Shown piece by piece: positions 35,486-47,226 of a DNA stretch of 64,000 nucleotides (within the stretch, counting starts at the first letter, position 1; every line of letters begins with the position of its first letter). The notes under the pieces were generated by a model. It was not told where the DNA came from and made no database searches. It saw only the letters and a list, made by a program, of their open reading frames with translations. The stretch covers positions 186,001 to 250,000 of the forward strand of contig BQMF02000013.1 in assembly GCA_027922465.2 (NCBI GenBank), read 5' to 3'. The DNA is from Turritopsis dohrnii (Eukaryota > Cnidaria > Hydrozoa > Anthoathecata > Oceaniidae). The translations under genes and the position numbers were made by a program.

Positions 35486-36845
35486 AAGCCTGGTTTTCAC
35501 TGATCGTTTTAACGCTTCAAAAGCAGCGGTCTTAAGCCTTAAAACACATTTTTCTATTTTGTAGTGAAAATCTTAAAACAATCATTGATCTTGGGGCTTA
35601 AAAAAGTGATTCAACCAATAAAATAGATATCAAAAATCACTGATCTAAACTGTTTTAATACAGATATCAAAAACATCATAAATAAAAATGGTGGTCCTCA
35701 GCAAGCAGCAAAAAGCTATGACAATTTTAATACTTTAATCGGAGAAAATTTCGCGAATTTGACCCTTTTTCGCGAAAGTTTATCCCGCGAAAAATTTAAA
35801 ATCGCTCATTCGCGAAAGTTTATCTCGCGAAATTTTGCTCTTTAAAATTTTTTAGCTACCATATCAAAATGTCGGAGATCTATTTCAAAACCTATGTATA
35901 TAAGGGAGGGAAAGATTTGCCAATTTGATCTTCTTAATCATGCATATTTTGATACACAGACTGTAAAATATCATTTTTGTAAAAAACGTTTTTCAGTCGT
36001 CGATAATGACAATATCAGTTGATTCCTATCCCTGCAGTATATTATCTCCGATTCGCGGTTTCTATAGTATGAGTATGACAATGGCGGCGACGATGAGGAG
36101 TGGAAATGTTTTTGATGACGTTTTCAACGAATTTGACGACGAATAATCTTTGTAGTTTTTGAACAAATTTTATCTTCATTTTATTTGCAGTAAACGAACA
36201 ATACAGATTCGAATGCATGCATTTTATCAATTTTCTGCATGGAAAATTCCTTTGTTTTCTAAAAGCTGTCTTATTTTAAAAAATTCCTTCATTTGCGAAA
36301 GTTTATCTCGCGAAATTTTGCGACTTTTCCAATTCGCGAATTTTTGACCTCGCGAAAGTTTCTCTGATTAAAGTAGCAATTCTGTATGATGATATTTACA
36401 AGAAAAGGAACGCAACAAAGAAAAGAAAAGCGAAAAGATTCTGGTGAGAAAGTTGCACCAAGAAAGAAAGAGTTCAGGATTTTTTGACGTACTGACAAAG
36501 GGACTAGAACTGTTCGACCGTGAATACTTTTTTCGCTTTAAGAAAATGTCACCAGACCGGTACGAACATCTTTCATCCATTGTTGATCCTAAATTACAAC
36601 ACGTCAGAAGACTAATCTTCGCGAACCAATATCACCATCTTTTCATTATTTGAATGTGTTTATCTCCTGGGAATTGACTCATTGAAAAAATTTTGATAAT
36701 TTGTTTTAAAAGATGTTTATAAGCCTTAAAACTGTTCATTTTATGTTCTCATATGAGCAACAAATATCTTAATACAGTCAAATTTTGGATATTTGTTTTA
36801 AGGCTTAAGATCGCTGCGTTTTGAAAACCAGTGAAAACCAGGCTT
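35486..36845. mobile_element. Harbinger-like non-autonomous element
   Basis: About 1.36 kb between inverted ends AAGCCTGGTTTTCACTG and CAGTGAAAACCAGGCTT; the inverted similarity continues for about 50 bp to CTTAAGCC. Inside, the plus frame at 36444-36653 contains DREYFFRFKKMSPDRYEHL, which resembles the start of HARBI1-type transposases, followed by frame loss. A 3-bp duplication could not be fixed (TTA and TAA flank the ends). It contains a younger TA MITE at 35733-36373. Confidence 0.6.
35733..36373. mobile_element. TA-target MITE with CGCGAAA motifs, nested
   Basis: 641 bp, ends CTTTAATCGGAGAAAATTTC / GAAAGTTTCTCTGATTAAAG, flanked by TA (35731-35732, 36374-36375). Subterminal regions carry many TTCGCGAAAGTTTATC motifs on both sides. 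It sits inside the Harbinger-like element, so it is the younger insertion. Confidence 0.75.
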
Positions 36846-37179
36846 TAACGATATTCTGAAAATGTCTCGTCATGACCAGAAAAGCAACCGTCAAAATTAC
36901 GAAAATGACATCATCAAAATTTAGTCATGACAACTGTTTATAAAAACAATTATTATTTATTTTTATGTATCTAAAACGATAACACCGAAGAGGTATTCAC
37001 AATTCCAATCTATCAGAGAGTTGTCAACCAACAAAGTTTGTTTTTATAGTAACCGTAGGTATTCTTGTCAAAGTTTCATTATGGATTCCCTGTTCCTCAA
37101 ACATGTTTTTACGATATTTCTTTTCTGAAAACAGAAATTTATATTTCGATAGAGAATTCACATCTCCCGAAATGCTCCT

Positions 37180-40100
37180 TCACCTTGTTTCATCCATTAT
37201 ACTGTACAGGGACGTCTCATTCCGCAAAATATTATCTTCTGAGATCGTATCAACGCTCGCATCAAAATTAACTGCCTCATGAATTTTTAAGTTCAATCTG
37301 GGTGATTGAGACAATGAAGAGTTAAACAACAATGGAATCAAAGAAATCGACTCGCTTGACCAATACTATAAAGAAAGGGGAATTAACATGAAACAAAAGA
37401 CGTTAGAGGTTATCGAGCAAAGTTTAGGGTCATTCGGTTATCTCATCTCACACGCCACATTTCATTATGAATATCGCTATCAAAACGGATTGAGGTATAA
37501 GGTTTATTTACTTATTTCGAAGTTGTTTAGTGTGAAATAAGTACATTGAAAACGAGACTGTGCGAACGTGATTTAAGAAAAAAATTTTCTTCTTCATTGC
37601 TTCGATGATTCAAACATTCAAATGTCGTCTAGACATTCTTTCAGTCATCAACAATTTTAAACTGAGTGGACAAAATGTATCTACTCACAACTGTCAAAAG
37701 TGCTCCTTTATCGTAACCGTGTACGAAGTCGATATGTAACGGGAATTCGTCTTCCTCACCTCGAATGAATCCACTACGTAAACAAAAACAAAAAAAAGAT
37801 GGAAACTCGATATTAATATTGAAAATCGTTCAGCGAAGCAACCTGGATAATAAGAAATAACCAAACTCACCACGGGACTAGTTGTAGGAAAGGAGCAGTT
37901 CTTGTATGATATAGCGCTATATAGCGCTGATTCACTGTGCTTTCACCTGTAACAAAATAATCAAACATTCCCTATCGAATTGCCTTTATCCAAAGCCGAG
38001 TTTGTGTTTTATGTCACGTTACTTGCAAAAGATCTGTGTGCAGTCAGTCAATAGCTACTAATAAGCCCTGCTTTTAAATCATATCAGATTGAAATATATT
38101 GAAATAATATATATATGGAATTATTTGATTACAAGCTTCATTATCCAACTTACTGCGACACCCAATCAACCCTTCTACCACACTTGTTAGCCTACTTTTT
38201 AATTTAATCTAATTTAGTATAAGTTACGTCCGTAATATTTATTATTATACGTTTTTATACATTATACGTAACACCATGTATATATATTTTATTCTATACG
38301 CTTTCTCTGTACTTCATATTGATGGATGCAGGTAATATATATATATCAATTAAAAAAAAAAGAAAAGTGCAGTCACCCTCAGAAGTACTTACTAGGCATG
38401 GAGTGTGAATGCAGAAAGAAGATTCGTGGTATTATGTTGCGACGAACAACACTTTTACTGGTGTATATTCGAGGAGAAGGAATACCTTACGCGAAATTGT
38501 CAATTTTAATACACGCGAAAATTAATTCACGTAGAATAATGTCTCACCTTGAAATGTAACTGCTAAACGTGAATTTGTAGGATCCCAAACCATAGCACTG
38601 ATGCTTCCACCAATTCTAAAAACACATGATACACAACATGTCGAGGATTGCTCCAGTACTCACGTGATCAAATCACATGATCATTACACTTACTCTTCTA
38701 CGTCATCATAAAACATGCACTTGCTTACGTCAGCACATTTCAATGCAACACCCGAGCCGGTTATATCGATTGACTCGGAATCTACCAACAACAAAAAAAA
38801 AACAACGGTAAGCGAGAAGACGTGAAGAGAAAAGATTATTGAGAACGATGGAGAGATTTACTTTTACTGTTTTGAAAGTGAACATAGTAAATGACAGACT
38901 CGTTCGCTACGGTAAATAAAACATATGTTCCACAGCTGCTCCAACAAACATTCTAAATAACAACAATACGGAAATAATACGAATATAAATGTTTCAGAAA
39001 ACTCGACTAATAGCAGCCCAAATAACACTAGCCTGTCAACCAACAACTACTTGTCAAAGAAAATCTATTGTTGGTCAAAAGAGTAGTGACACAGTGATTA
39101 TAATACTCATTTAACGATACTTTACTAAAAACTACACGAAACACTTACCGTGCATTTTCCGTTTAAGTCTGCCCATTTCTCGCAATCCCAACTGTCGGTT
39201 TCCCAAATCCTAAGAAATCAGGTTGTTATCCAAAACTCTAGGGAGTTTACAAAACAAAACATTAAACATAAACAAAATAATGTATCTACCTGAAAATGCC
39301 GGATTGATTTGCAGTGAGCAACCGCTGTCCACAAGGCGACCACTTCACAAATGAAATACTGCTACCAACTCGGTGGATTGGAGTGCAGCTTTGCGATAGA
39401 ACATTCCATATCTAACCACAGACAATAAACTCATAAACATCACGTGGTTTGAAGGCAATAACATAGTTACCTTAAATGACCGATTAAGCGCCCAGGTTTA
39501 GAGGAAAAATTTGGCATAAACGATTAAACGCACAGGTCCAAAACTGAAACTGGGCGCTTATTCAGCAAAAACATAAAATATTGAGAAAAACATGGTTTTT
39601 AATTGAACATATATTTCAGCATATTGAAAGAAACTTAATAACGCGGGATTGAATTATTTTCATCTCAAAGCGAGAGTATTAATCGAGCTTTTTTTGAAGT
39701 TGCTCGAGCAGGACACAGCAGTTCTTTTGTCAGCATTCAGTAAAAAGACAAACTGTATTAGTGAATTTAGTGGGTTTTTTTATTAACCGCCCAGGACTCA
39801 ATTAAGCGGCCCGGTCGTATAAGCGCCACTGTGAAAGTTGAAAAAATTTATAAGCGCCCAGGGCGCTTAATCGGTCATTTACGGTATATATAACATCTCA
39901 AACGTGTAAGCCCAGTGGTAAAATCGCCAAAAAGTCACTGCGATGAAGAAGATGCATCATAGCACCTATTCAAGTAACCTTCGAATTGTCCAGTCACACT
40001 GGTTGTTTACTTATTGCTTTTAGTACTTTACAAGGTTACCATGGTATCCGTTTAAATGAGATATAAATGTTTCTTATTACAACTAAGGTATGATATTGCC

Positions 40101-43100
40101 TCACAATCGTAATATAGGAATGGACGAATCTTCTCAAGTGAAGAAAAATTTGGCAAATTTCATTTTAAAACAATTTGCCTGGTATAATTAAATACTTCTC
40201 AAGAATAAATCATTTTAAAGATACAACAATAATCAATAAATAACATAAATCAAAACTAAAACACAATACCAGAACAGAAGCAGAGTTAATGCAGGAGCAA
40301 GCCAGTAACTTCCCATCTGGACACCAAGTTATTGATGACACATCTGATACTATATCTTTGGAACAAAGGTAGCGCGATGTATTTGAGCCAGGCCTAAAAA
40401 CGACCAAAAATGTAAGAGTCTTAAGCCACATAAAAGATATGAAACGGAAAGCCTTTGAAAAAAACAAAAAAACCTTGTTGTTTACCGAGCATTAGTAATG
40501 CTTGGATCTAACAACCACACCAAAACCCCTTTACCACTACCTGCAGCAAGACTCATGGATGACTTCGGTCTAAAATATAAAGTAGAATAAAGTAATATAA
40601 TAGCAAATAAACATGAAAGCAAACTTGCTTTGAGGGATGTAGCAATTTGAGGGATGTAGCAATTTGAGGGATTTAGCATACTCTGCATTAATTATTAACG
40701 ACAATTATTAGGATGAAATAATAGTTACCTCCAAGCCAAACACGTTACCTTTCCCATTCTCTTGTCGTTCAGCAGAATGTTCTGATCGGTATCACTTATA
40801 CTGTTAAGGTTGAAGATTTTTATTGTGCTACCCTGAAGATTGAATGAATAATTCCAAGTTATGAATAAGTGAACACAGTGCACAAAATCGTCAAGAAGTC
40901 ACTGCAACGAAGGGCATTTTTATTGAAATACTGTGTATATTTTTATAAACATGTACTCCTCCAAAGTGATTTTCAACAAATTTGCCCACTGGGAAATGTA
41001 ACAAAAGGTTTTGCAATACTTTTGATACCTTCAAAGCGAGGGCAATCTTTGGGACATGAGGATGACATGCCATGATTGAGTTTCTATGGTTACAGAAAAA
41101 CAGTTTGTACAACAGAAGACACAATTCTGGTGATAAAGCACTTTTTAACTGATCAATTACTCGTCCAATCAATAAGTCAATTATTATAGATGTCACAATA
41201 TCTCTGTTGCACTAACATTTGTAAAAAATGAGATGGTGAGACATAGAAAGAAATGGAGGCTGACTTACACAGATGTTGAATTCTGTACCTAAAAGTGAAG
41301 GTAGTGATATCATATACTATTTATTCATAGAATGCCTTGTTTGATTATCAACCCACAAAAGGCGTGCTCTTAAAGTCAGACCCAGCACCTAGAGCCTTTT
41401 TCACCTAGGATCGAAGATTATAAACCAGATTTAATTCAGAACTTGAAATTCTTGAGAATATGGACTTTTTTAGAATTGGTCTTCAACACACCAGGGATTT
41501 TTTTAAGCACTTTTGGTTACTACCATCTTTCGTAGAGCAGATTGAGTTTTACAGTCCAGGAAGCTCCGCAATTTTAGAGATTTCAATCTCCACAAACAGG
41601 CCTTGTCATGAGAGGCATGCGTGGAGGGTCATGAGAGGCATGCGTGGAGGGAGTTGGAAACTAAGATGTTTAATTTCATTGAATAACATGAAAATAAGTC
41701 CTACTGGTACCACTTTCGTTTTCATATTCTTTCGTAAAGTGAAGAAATGAATGCGTATAACAAAGGAAATTTTAAAATTACCTTAGCAACGGTAGTCGTT
41801 CTCCCTAGCAACAGGAAATCTGGTGAATAATGGCCTAATTACCCTCTCAAAATATGTTTTTAAATACTACGCATTAAAGAGCTAAAAATGTATAATTGAC
41901 AATGAATGATTGAGTTTCTAAACTCAATTCAAGATTGAGTTTCAACTACTGGTAAACAGTAGTTGGGAAGTGCTTGGAAAAATCCCTGCACACCCATATA
42001 TGTATTTTAATTACCTTTGGAAACTGGAGGTGTAGAATTTGCAGTCATCATGATTTAGTAATAAGACTTTGAATGCATATTTTTATAGTCTACACACTTA
42101 TCACTTTAAAATTGAAGAGTTTCGCACAATACACAATAAATTGTATAAACACACTTCAGGTGCTCAGGTCCTGGGGCTTAGGTGGAAGGTTCTAAGAATT
42201 GGGCCATACATAAAGTAGTGAAGATCCTGTGTTTTACTTGAATTGAAACCTTTTTCTATGATAAAAAGGCCCAAAAAAACAAAGAGTAACAATTAACAAC
42301 AGCAACATTTTCTTAGGACAAGTTTAAATGTTAGAAATGACGAACAATAACCTTCTCTGGAAGATATTTACGTTTCCATGTGTTGATAGCTTTTAAAGCA
42401 ATGTATACTTTTTTTGATAACAGTTGCAACGCCGGATGAACTAAGATGAAAATGCAAGTATGACAGTGACAACATTTTTGCTAGATTTTTTTTGCCATTT
42501 GAAAATTGCGAACTAAAGATGCGATTCTATTATCATAATACCTTCTTGTGATTGGTATAATTCCAAAAATACTCCTGTCAATCCAGCATTATTCCTATAA
42601 AGACAAGCAAAGTTAAAGTTTCAAACACACTTAGTGTAACTTGGAAGCAAACAATTTCAGTTGCCTCCTAAAGAGCTGCTGGCATCTAATGTTTTTCATT
42701 ATTATGTTGACTGTAAACTGTGAACTTTCCCTGTGGGCAAAATCATCAAATAAGTCAATACAATGAAGAGCATTTTCAATGAAATTGGGTGTATATTCCC
42801 ATAGAAATACACTCCTTCTCGGTGATTTTTTAACAGATGTGCCCCCTGAGTTTGTTGATTCAATCATAAATATAATATCAGTTGAAGAAGTCTTCTATAA
42901 ATGCAAAAACTTTCAGACAAAATAGGGCAAAGTCTGGAAGTGATATCCTCAGATTGTGTTGGTTTTCAGATATTTTGCACACAACAATATGTAAACAGGC
43001 ACCTATCCGTTCTCTAGAAATAGAGTCCGTAATATTGGCATTTTTAGGGCTGAATTTGTAATGTTGAATGAAACTGCTACTTTAAAGGTAGGAGTTGTTG

Positions 43101-44230
43101 TTTTTATGATGATATAGGCTTGTCTTTTGATATTTTCTCAAACTATAGGCAGAAAACTATTTGCAAAGTGATGGCAATTAGAGATATTCAGGCTGAAATT
43201 TCAGCGAATCCATATATTTTTGTGGTTTTGGAGCATTGATTCTAGACAACAAAAGGTGTAAAGGCACTGATTTTTAAATTTTGTGGTAGAATTCTGCATA
43301 TAGTTTGAGAAAATATCAAGACAGGCCTATATCATCATAAAAACAGCAAATCCTACCTTTAAAGTAGCAGTTTCATTCAATGTTACAAACTTAGCCGTAT
43401 TACGGACCCTATTTCTAGAGAACCGATAGGAATTTTTTTAAAAAAAATTAGACAGGTGCCTGTTTACATTGTTACAAAATATCTGAAAACAAACACAATC
43501 TAAGGATATCACTTCCAGACTTTGCCTGAATTTCTCAGAAATGGTTCTTTAATGGATAATGAATCACTTACCATCTTGTTTGGATTTTGTCTATAATGTT
43601 CTCTTCAAAACTCACAAAAGCAGGTTTGCAGGACTCTTCCAAGCAGGACAGAGTTTTTCTGTAATTGCTGTGATCATGAACATTGAACTTTTTGTAGTCA
43701 ATAACCTGAATATATAGCTTACATATACAATCTAGATCAATACAGTAAGATAAGTTATAACTTGCCATAATTCATTAGTAAATGAAAAGACGAACTTTTT
43801 AAAAAATTGCATTTATTAAAAATAAAAATAGATGATGTGCTTAGACACGAAAAGCTTCGTATTTTATTTTTATTTTTAATAAATGCAATTTTTTAAAAAG
43901 TTCGTCTTTTCATTTACTAATACAGTAAGAGCTTTTTCATCCAAGAAACAATTTAGTAGGAATTACATATTGAACAAAACATCTGCTACTTATCAGAAAT
44001 CGACAGGTTGAGAACATAAAGTCTAGTTTTATATAATTGACATAAATGGAAAATGGACAAAACAAAAAGAGTATATACTTGATTTTTTCTTTACTTATAT
44101 GATATAATGAAAAATGTTCATAAAATTTTTTACATACATTGGTGCTACTTTCATGGATAATTCTGGAATTCCTTTCACATATGCTTGGCATGCAACCAAC
44201 AGGTGCATCAAAATCTGATAAGTTTGACAT
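37180..44230 (-). CDS. AAAS: Aladin, nuclear-pore WD-repeat protein
   Basis: Seventeen exons on the minus strand, all in phase: 44138-44230, 43572-43705, 42542-42594, 42352-42440, 41269-41288 (20 nt), 41029-41083, 40729-40832, 40486-40569, 40270-40393, 39290-39411, 39149-39209, about 38862-38952, 38694-38781, 38548-38615, 37871-37946, 37689-37773 and 37180-37365; about 510 residues (human 546). Diagnostic stretches include ACHPHVPKIALALK, VTCLAWRP, VLVWLLDP, SSITWCPDGKLL, FVKWSPCGQRLL, WDCEKWADLNGKC, CWSSCGTYVLFTV, AMVWDP, YHTRTAPFLQLVPC, KGALLTV and YWSS. Aladin is a WD beta-propeller of the nuclear pore cytoplasmic side, anchored by NDC1; human loss causes triple-A syndrome. The donor of exon 12 has two choices (38862 or 38868). 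Introns hold at least five repeats. Confidence 0.93.
39470..39884. mobile_element. TA-target MITE in an AAAS intron
   Basis: 415 bp, ends CCTTAAATGACCGATTAAGC / GCTTAATCGGTCATTTACGG, flanked by TA (39468-39469, 39885-39886). Internal GCGCCCAGG motifs repeat in both orientations. It lies in the AAAS intron between 39411 and 40270. Confidence 0.8.
39911..39950. mobile_element. Palindromic MITE, fragment
   Basis: Only the left part of the ~120-bp family: CCCAGTGGTAAAATCGCCAA and AAGTCACTGCGATGAAGA. The right half is missing. In the same AAAS intron. Confidence 0.6.
40873..40993. mobile_element. Palindromic ~120-bp MITE, copy 6
   Basis: CACAGTGCACAAAATCGTCA at the left, AAATTTGCCCACTGGG at the right, with the family centre. 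It lies in an AAAS intron between exons 41029-41083 and 40729-40832. Confidence 0.7.
42727..42850. mobile_element. Palindromic ~120-bp MITE, copy 7
   Basis: TTCCCTGTGGGCAAAATCAT at the left and TGTGCCCCCTGAG at the right around CATAGAAATACACTCC. In AAAS intron 2. Confidence 0.65.
42924..43527. repeat. 600-bp fold-back element in AAAS intron 2
   Basis: Two inverted arms of about 220-250 bp, from AGGGCAAAGTCTGGAAGTGA at the left to TCACTTCCAGACTTTGCCT at the right. Internal matches include GAGAAAATATCAAGACA, ATATCATCATAAAAAC and CTACTTTAAAGGTAGGA. The central loop is about 100 bp. No coding frame and no clear target duplication. Confidence 0.7.
43775..43920. repeat. Perfect 56-bp inverted repeat
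   Basis: Arms 43775-43830 and 43865-43920 are exact reverse complements (start TTAGTAAATGAAAAGACG) around a 34-bp loop. Direct TACAGTAAGA copies lie on either side (43741 and 43921). It lies in AAAS intron 1, next to exon 2. Confidence 0.8.
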
Positions 44231-44597
44231 CGGAATTCAACTATAATGTATGATTAAAGAAGTCCAGCTCAGTATATATCAATAACGCAACAGTTATATA
44301 AATCATGAATGAGATGTCATCCCCTCCAGACATACCTACATAACTTCATATGGTACGTTTTAGAGACTTAATACAAGATTGTAAATCTGCTTTCTCGTTC
44401 TCTATCAACTTATAGACAGTAATTTAGTTCCTTAATTGGGGATGCTTTTTCTAATTAAAAACATTGCTGAAACCTTCACTCTGGCCTAGACAGTATGGAG
44501 ACTTCTTACATTGAATCTAGACAGTATGGAGACTTCTTACATTGAATAGACAGTATGGAGACTTCCTACACTGAAAGAAAATCATAGTTGAAAGGGG

Positions 44598-44632
<35 letters not shown>

Positions 44633-44799
44633 CACGTGTTAAATGCCCCCGCCCTGAAAATCACTTTTGTCAGTTGCCCCCCAGAAAAAGTTACGAAACT
44701 CATTTTTCTCAAATAGTGATAATTTTGACCGCTTTGGTGTATCTAACTGATATCACACTACACAGATCAACTGACTGGCAACTGACTAGTAAGTAAATG
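44231..44799. other. Upstream of AAAS; C homopolymer
   Basis: Likely holds the AAAS promoter, but no specific site is claimed. The motif TAGACAGTATGGAGACTTC is repeated three times (about 44488-44565). A GGGGGT then 30 uninterrupted C residues (44600-44629) follow. Confidence 0.45.
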
Positions 44800-45345
44800 A
44801 GAGGAATTCTGAGATTTATTAAGAAATTGAAGCAAAGACAGACATTCAACAAACGGGATCTGATATGTGGGATGATAAGAAATGTAGTAAAATTGAAACA
44901 AAAATGAACAATACAACATTATCATCATGATCATGTAAACTAGCACATCTGAATTTAAAAATGTGTCTGTATCTTGTTATAAGACTAACAACTATGAAAA
45001 TGGAAACTGTGGAGAAAAGGAATCAAATGAATTATCAACATGCAATTTTGATATGATACAATATTGGCACAGCTACAGCACATTTCTCAAAATTGTTACA
45101 CTAGGTTGTTACACCAGAAAGAGGTTGCAGTACTATGTTGTGCACTCTATAATGATTTGAATGTCCTAGACTTTATATTTGATACTTTAACTAAAAAAAA
45201 TAAAAATGTTCAAAAAGGTTTTCAATATGGGACATATAATTATTATTATTGTTTAATGCTTAGCAACAAATTAAGCATCATTCTACTAAAAATGATCATT
45301 TTTTGAGCAACATTAATGTCTATCTTGGTTGTTTATAAAAAAATG
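44800..45345 (+). repeat. Dispersed repeat, direct copy of 29.0-29.6 kb
   Basis: Shares AATGATTTGAATGTCCTAGA, TGTTACACTAGGTTG and AACAAATTAAGCA blocks, in the same order, with 29030-29590. The class is not recognised; the short open frames inside are not conserved between copies. Confidence 0.55.
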
Positions 45346-46600
45346 TGTATATAACATGTAATGTCAATTTCACTGCAAACATTGCATTGTATCCAAAACC
45401 ACAGTACTAAGGTGCAAATAGCTCACAAACCAACCAATGTTTTGAGTGCTATGGTAATTGACAAAGGGGTGATTTGTCAAAAAATTCTGGGCTAATATTT
45501 TTGAGAGGAGAGTTTCACATCAAAGAATCTTCAAAAATAAACAATATCTCCATTAGGTCTGAAAAATTAATGGTCATGTTCTCCAATTGAAGGTGAAATT
45601 TACCAGCAAAATATCTATCCAATCCAGCATTCAGCTAATATATAAAACTGACCTAGGTGAGAAATTTATATGAAAATGTAATTGTTTATAAATCTCTTCC
45701 TTCTCATGACTCCAGTGTAACTGTTTCGTGTATGTTCGATATCGTGAATATACCAAATCTATCGAGAATCAAACTTGTATATGTTCGATTACCTAAGAAC
45801 AAAATAAACAGTACTTGCATCGCCAACCTGGAAGCCCATAATTCACGATGACTGATAGTTTCTAGTTAACATAACAAATATAATACAGTTTATGTCTAAC
45901 TTCTAGCTGGCTTCTGGCTTCTGTTTCACGTATTTATCTCAATGTAATTCGTCATATAAGTTCTCACAATTATAATCGAAAATCCGCAAAACAGTAACGG
46001 TAATTCAAAAGTTTATAGCACCCTCCAGAGCTTTTCATCACAGATTAAGTATAAGAATAATGAAGGAGTTTGCATTTGTTTGCATGATGCATGAATAGAT
46101 CACATTCTAACCTTCTTTGTTCTTCTTTATTCATAATGGTGACAGCACAAAGTAAAAGTACACAGACATTGTGTACTTACAAAATCAAACTTCTGTGCAC
46201 TACAAAATTTCATGATTTGTTTAGCTTAACTGGACAGTACGAGACATGCAATTGGGATATATTTAGATTCGGGTTTGTGATTTGTGAGAGGAACATTGAC
46301 AGTGTTTTTTATGATGTAATGACTTTCTAAGTGACACAGGTATTATTTATAAATGCAAGTGTTCCTCCTTTCTCAATAATTCCTTAATGTTTCAATCAAA
46401 AAGTTTCAATCACAATGTTAATTCTTAATAACATATATATCATTTTCAGGACATCCTGAAACCATAAAGATTAATTAGGATTTAAGCTTAGTGATGACTG
46501 ACCAGTAATAACCAAACAGAAATATGAAATGTATAAAATTTTCTCCTTACGAAGACGATGCTCATATATCACACCAAAAGCAAAGGAAACGTGGAAAACA
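45346..46600. other. Intergenic, no gene recognised
   Basis: AT-rich sequence with short frames on both strands and no motif. Nothing assigned. Confidence 0.35.
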
Positions 46601-46603
46601 TAA

Positions 46604-46730
46604 TAGAATAGAATAGAATAGAATATTTATTCATCACCACCCCAGTAGATAAATCTAAACAAAGGAGGTGGTCACCAAATAGAAAATTAAAAATAATACA
46701 AACAAATAAATACAGTAGAAAATAGAAAAT
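46604..46730 (-). mobile_element. Possible non-LTR (LINE/SINE) 3' end with ATTCT tail
   Basis: Read on the minus strand, an A/T-rich 3' end carries GATGAATAAATATTCTATTC followed by four ATTCT units. AATAAA-type ends with short tandem tails are typical of LINE or SINE 3' ends. No reverse transcriptase lies upstream, so this would be a short 5'-truncated copy. Confidence 0.35.
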
Positions 46731-46787
46731 AAATAAAAAGTGTTGTGTGATTATGGAGATACTTTTTCTGAGAGAGAGAGAGAACTA

Positions 46788-47224
46788 CCTTAAGGGGATT
46801 CTTTTTGCGTGGAATAATTTTTGCGAGCCAAGGTTTGAGAGCGTTTTGCGTGGATTAATTTTTCTGAGTCAAGCGCTTCTTAAGGAAAATGTTTGGATTT
46901 ATTTTTGCAAATGTGAACAAATTGCAATGTGTGTATTTTATAATATAGCTTAAGTAGCAGCAAAAATCACCATTTTTCTGTCTGCCACATTGCAAAACCA
47001 ATGAATGGGTGCTTGATGATAAGTACAAGGAAATCAGTTAATATACGAAAGGTACACAGAACCAAAAAATGAGTATAAATAAAATCATAAAATTTTGTAT
47101 GGATTTTCTTTTTGCAAATCGTTCATGTCTTAACGTTTTGTGTAGATTTATTTTTGCGAATTTGGCAAAAATTCTCACAAAAGTCGCAAAAATTAATCCG
47201 CGCAAATAAAAAAATCCCCTTTGG
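46788..47224. mobile_element. TA-target MITE, CCTTAAGGG family, copy 2
   Basis: 437 bp, ends CCTTAAGGGGATTCTTTTTG and TAAAAAAATCCCCTTTGG, flanked by TA (46786-46787, 47225-47226). Interior TTTTTGCGTGGAATAATTTT motifs are repeated in inverse. Related by its end to the 143-bp copy at 24689. Confidence 0.7.
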
Positions 47225-47226
47225 TA

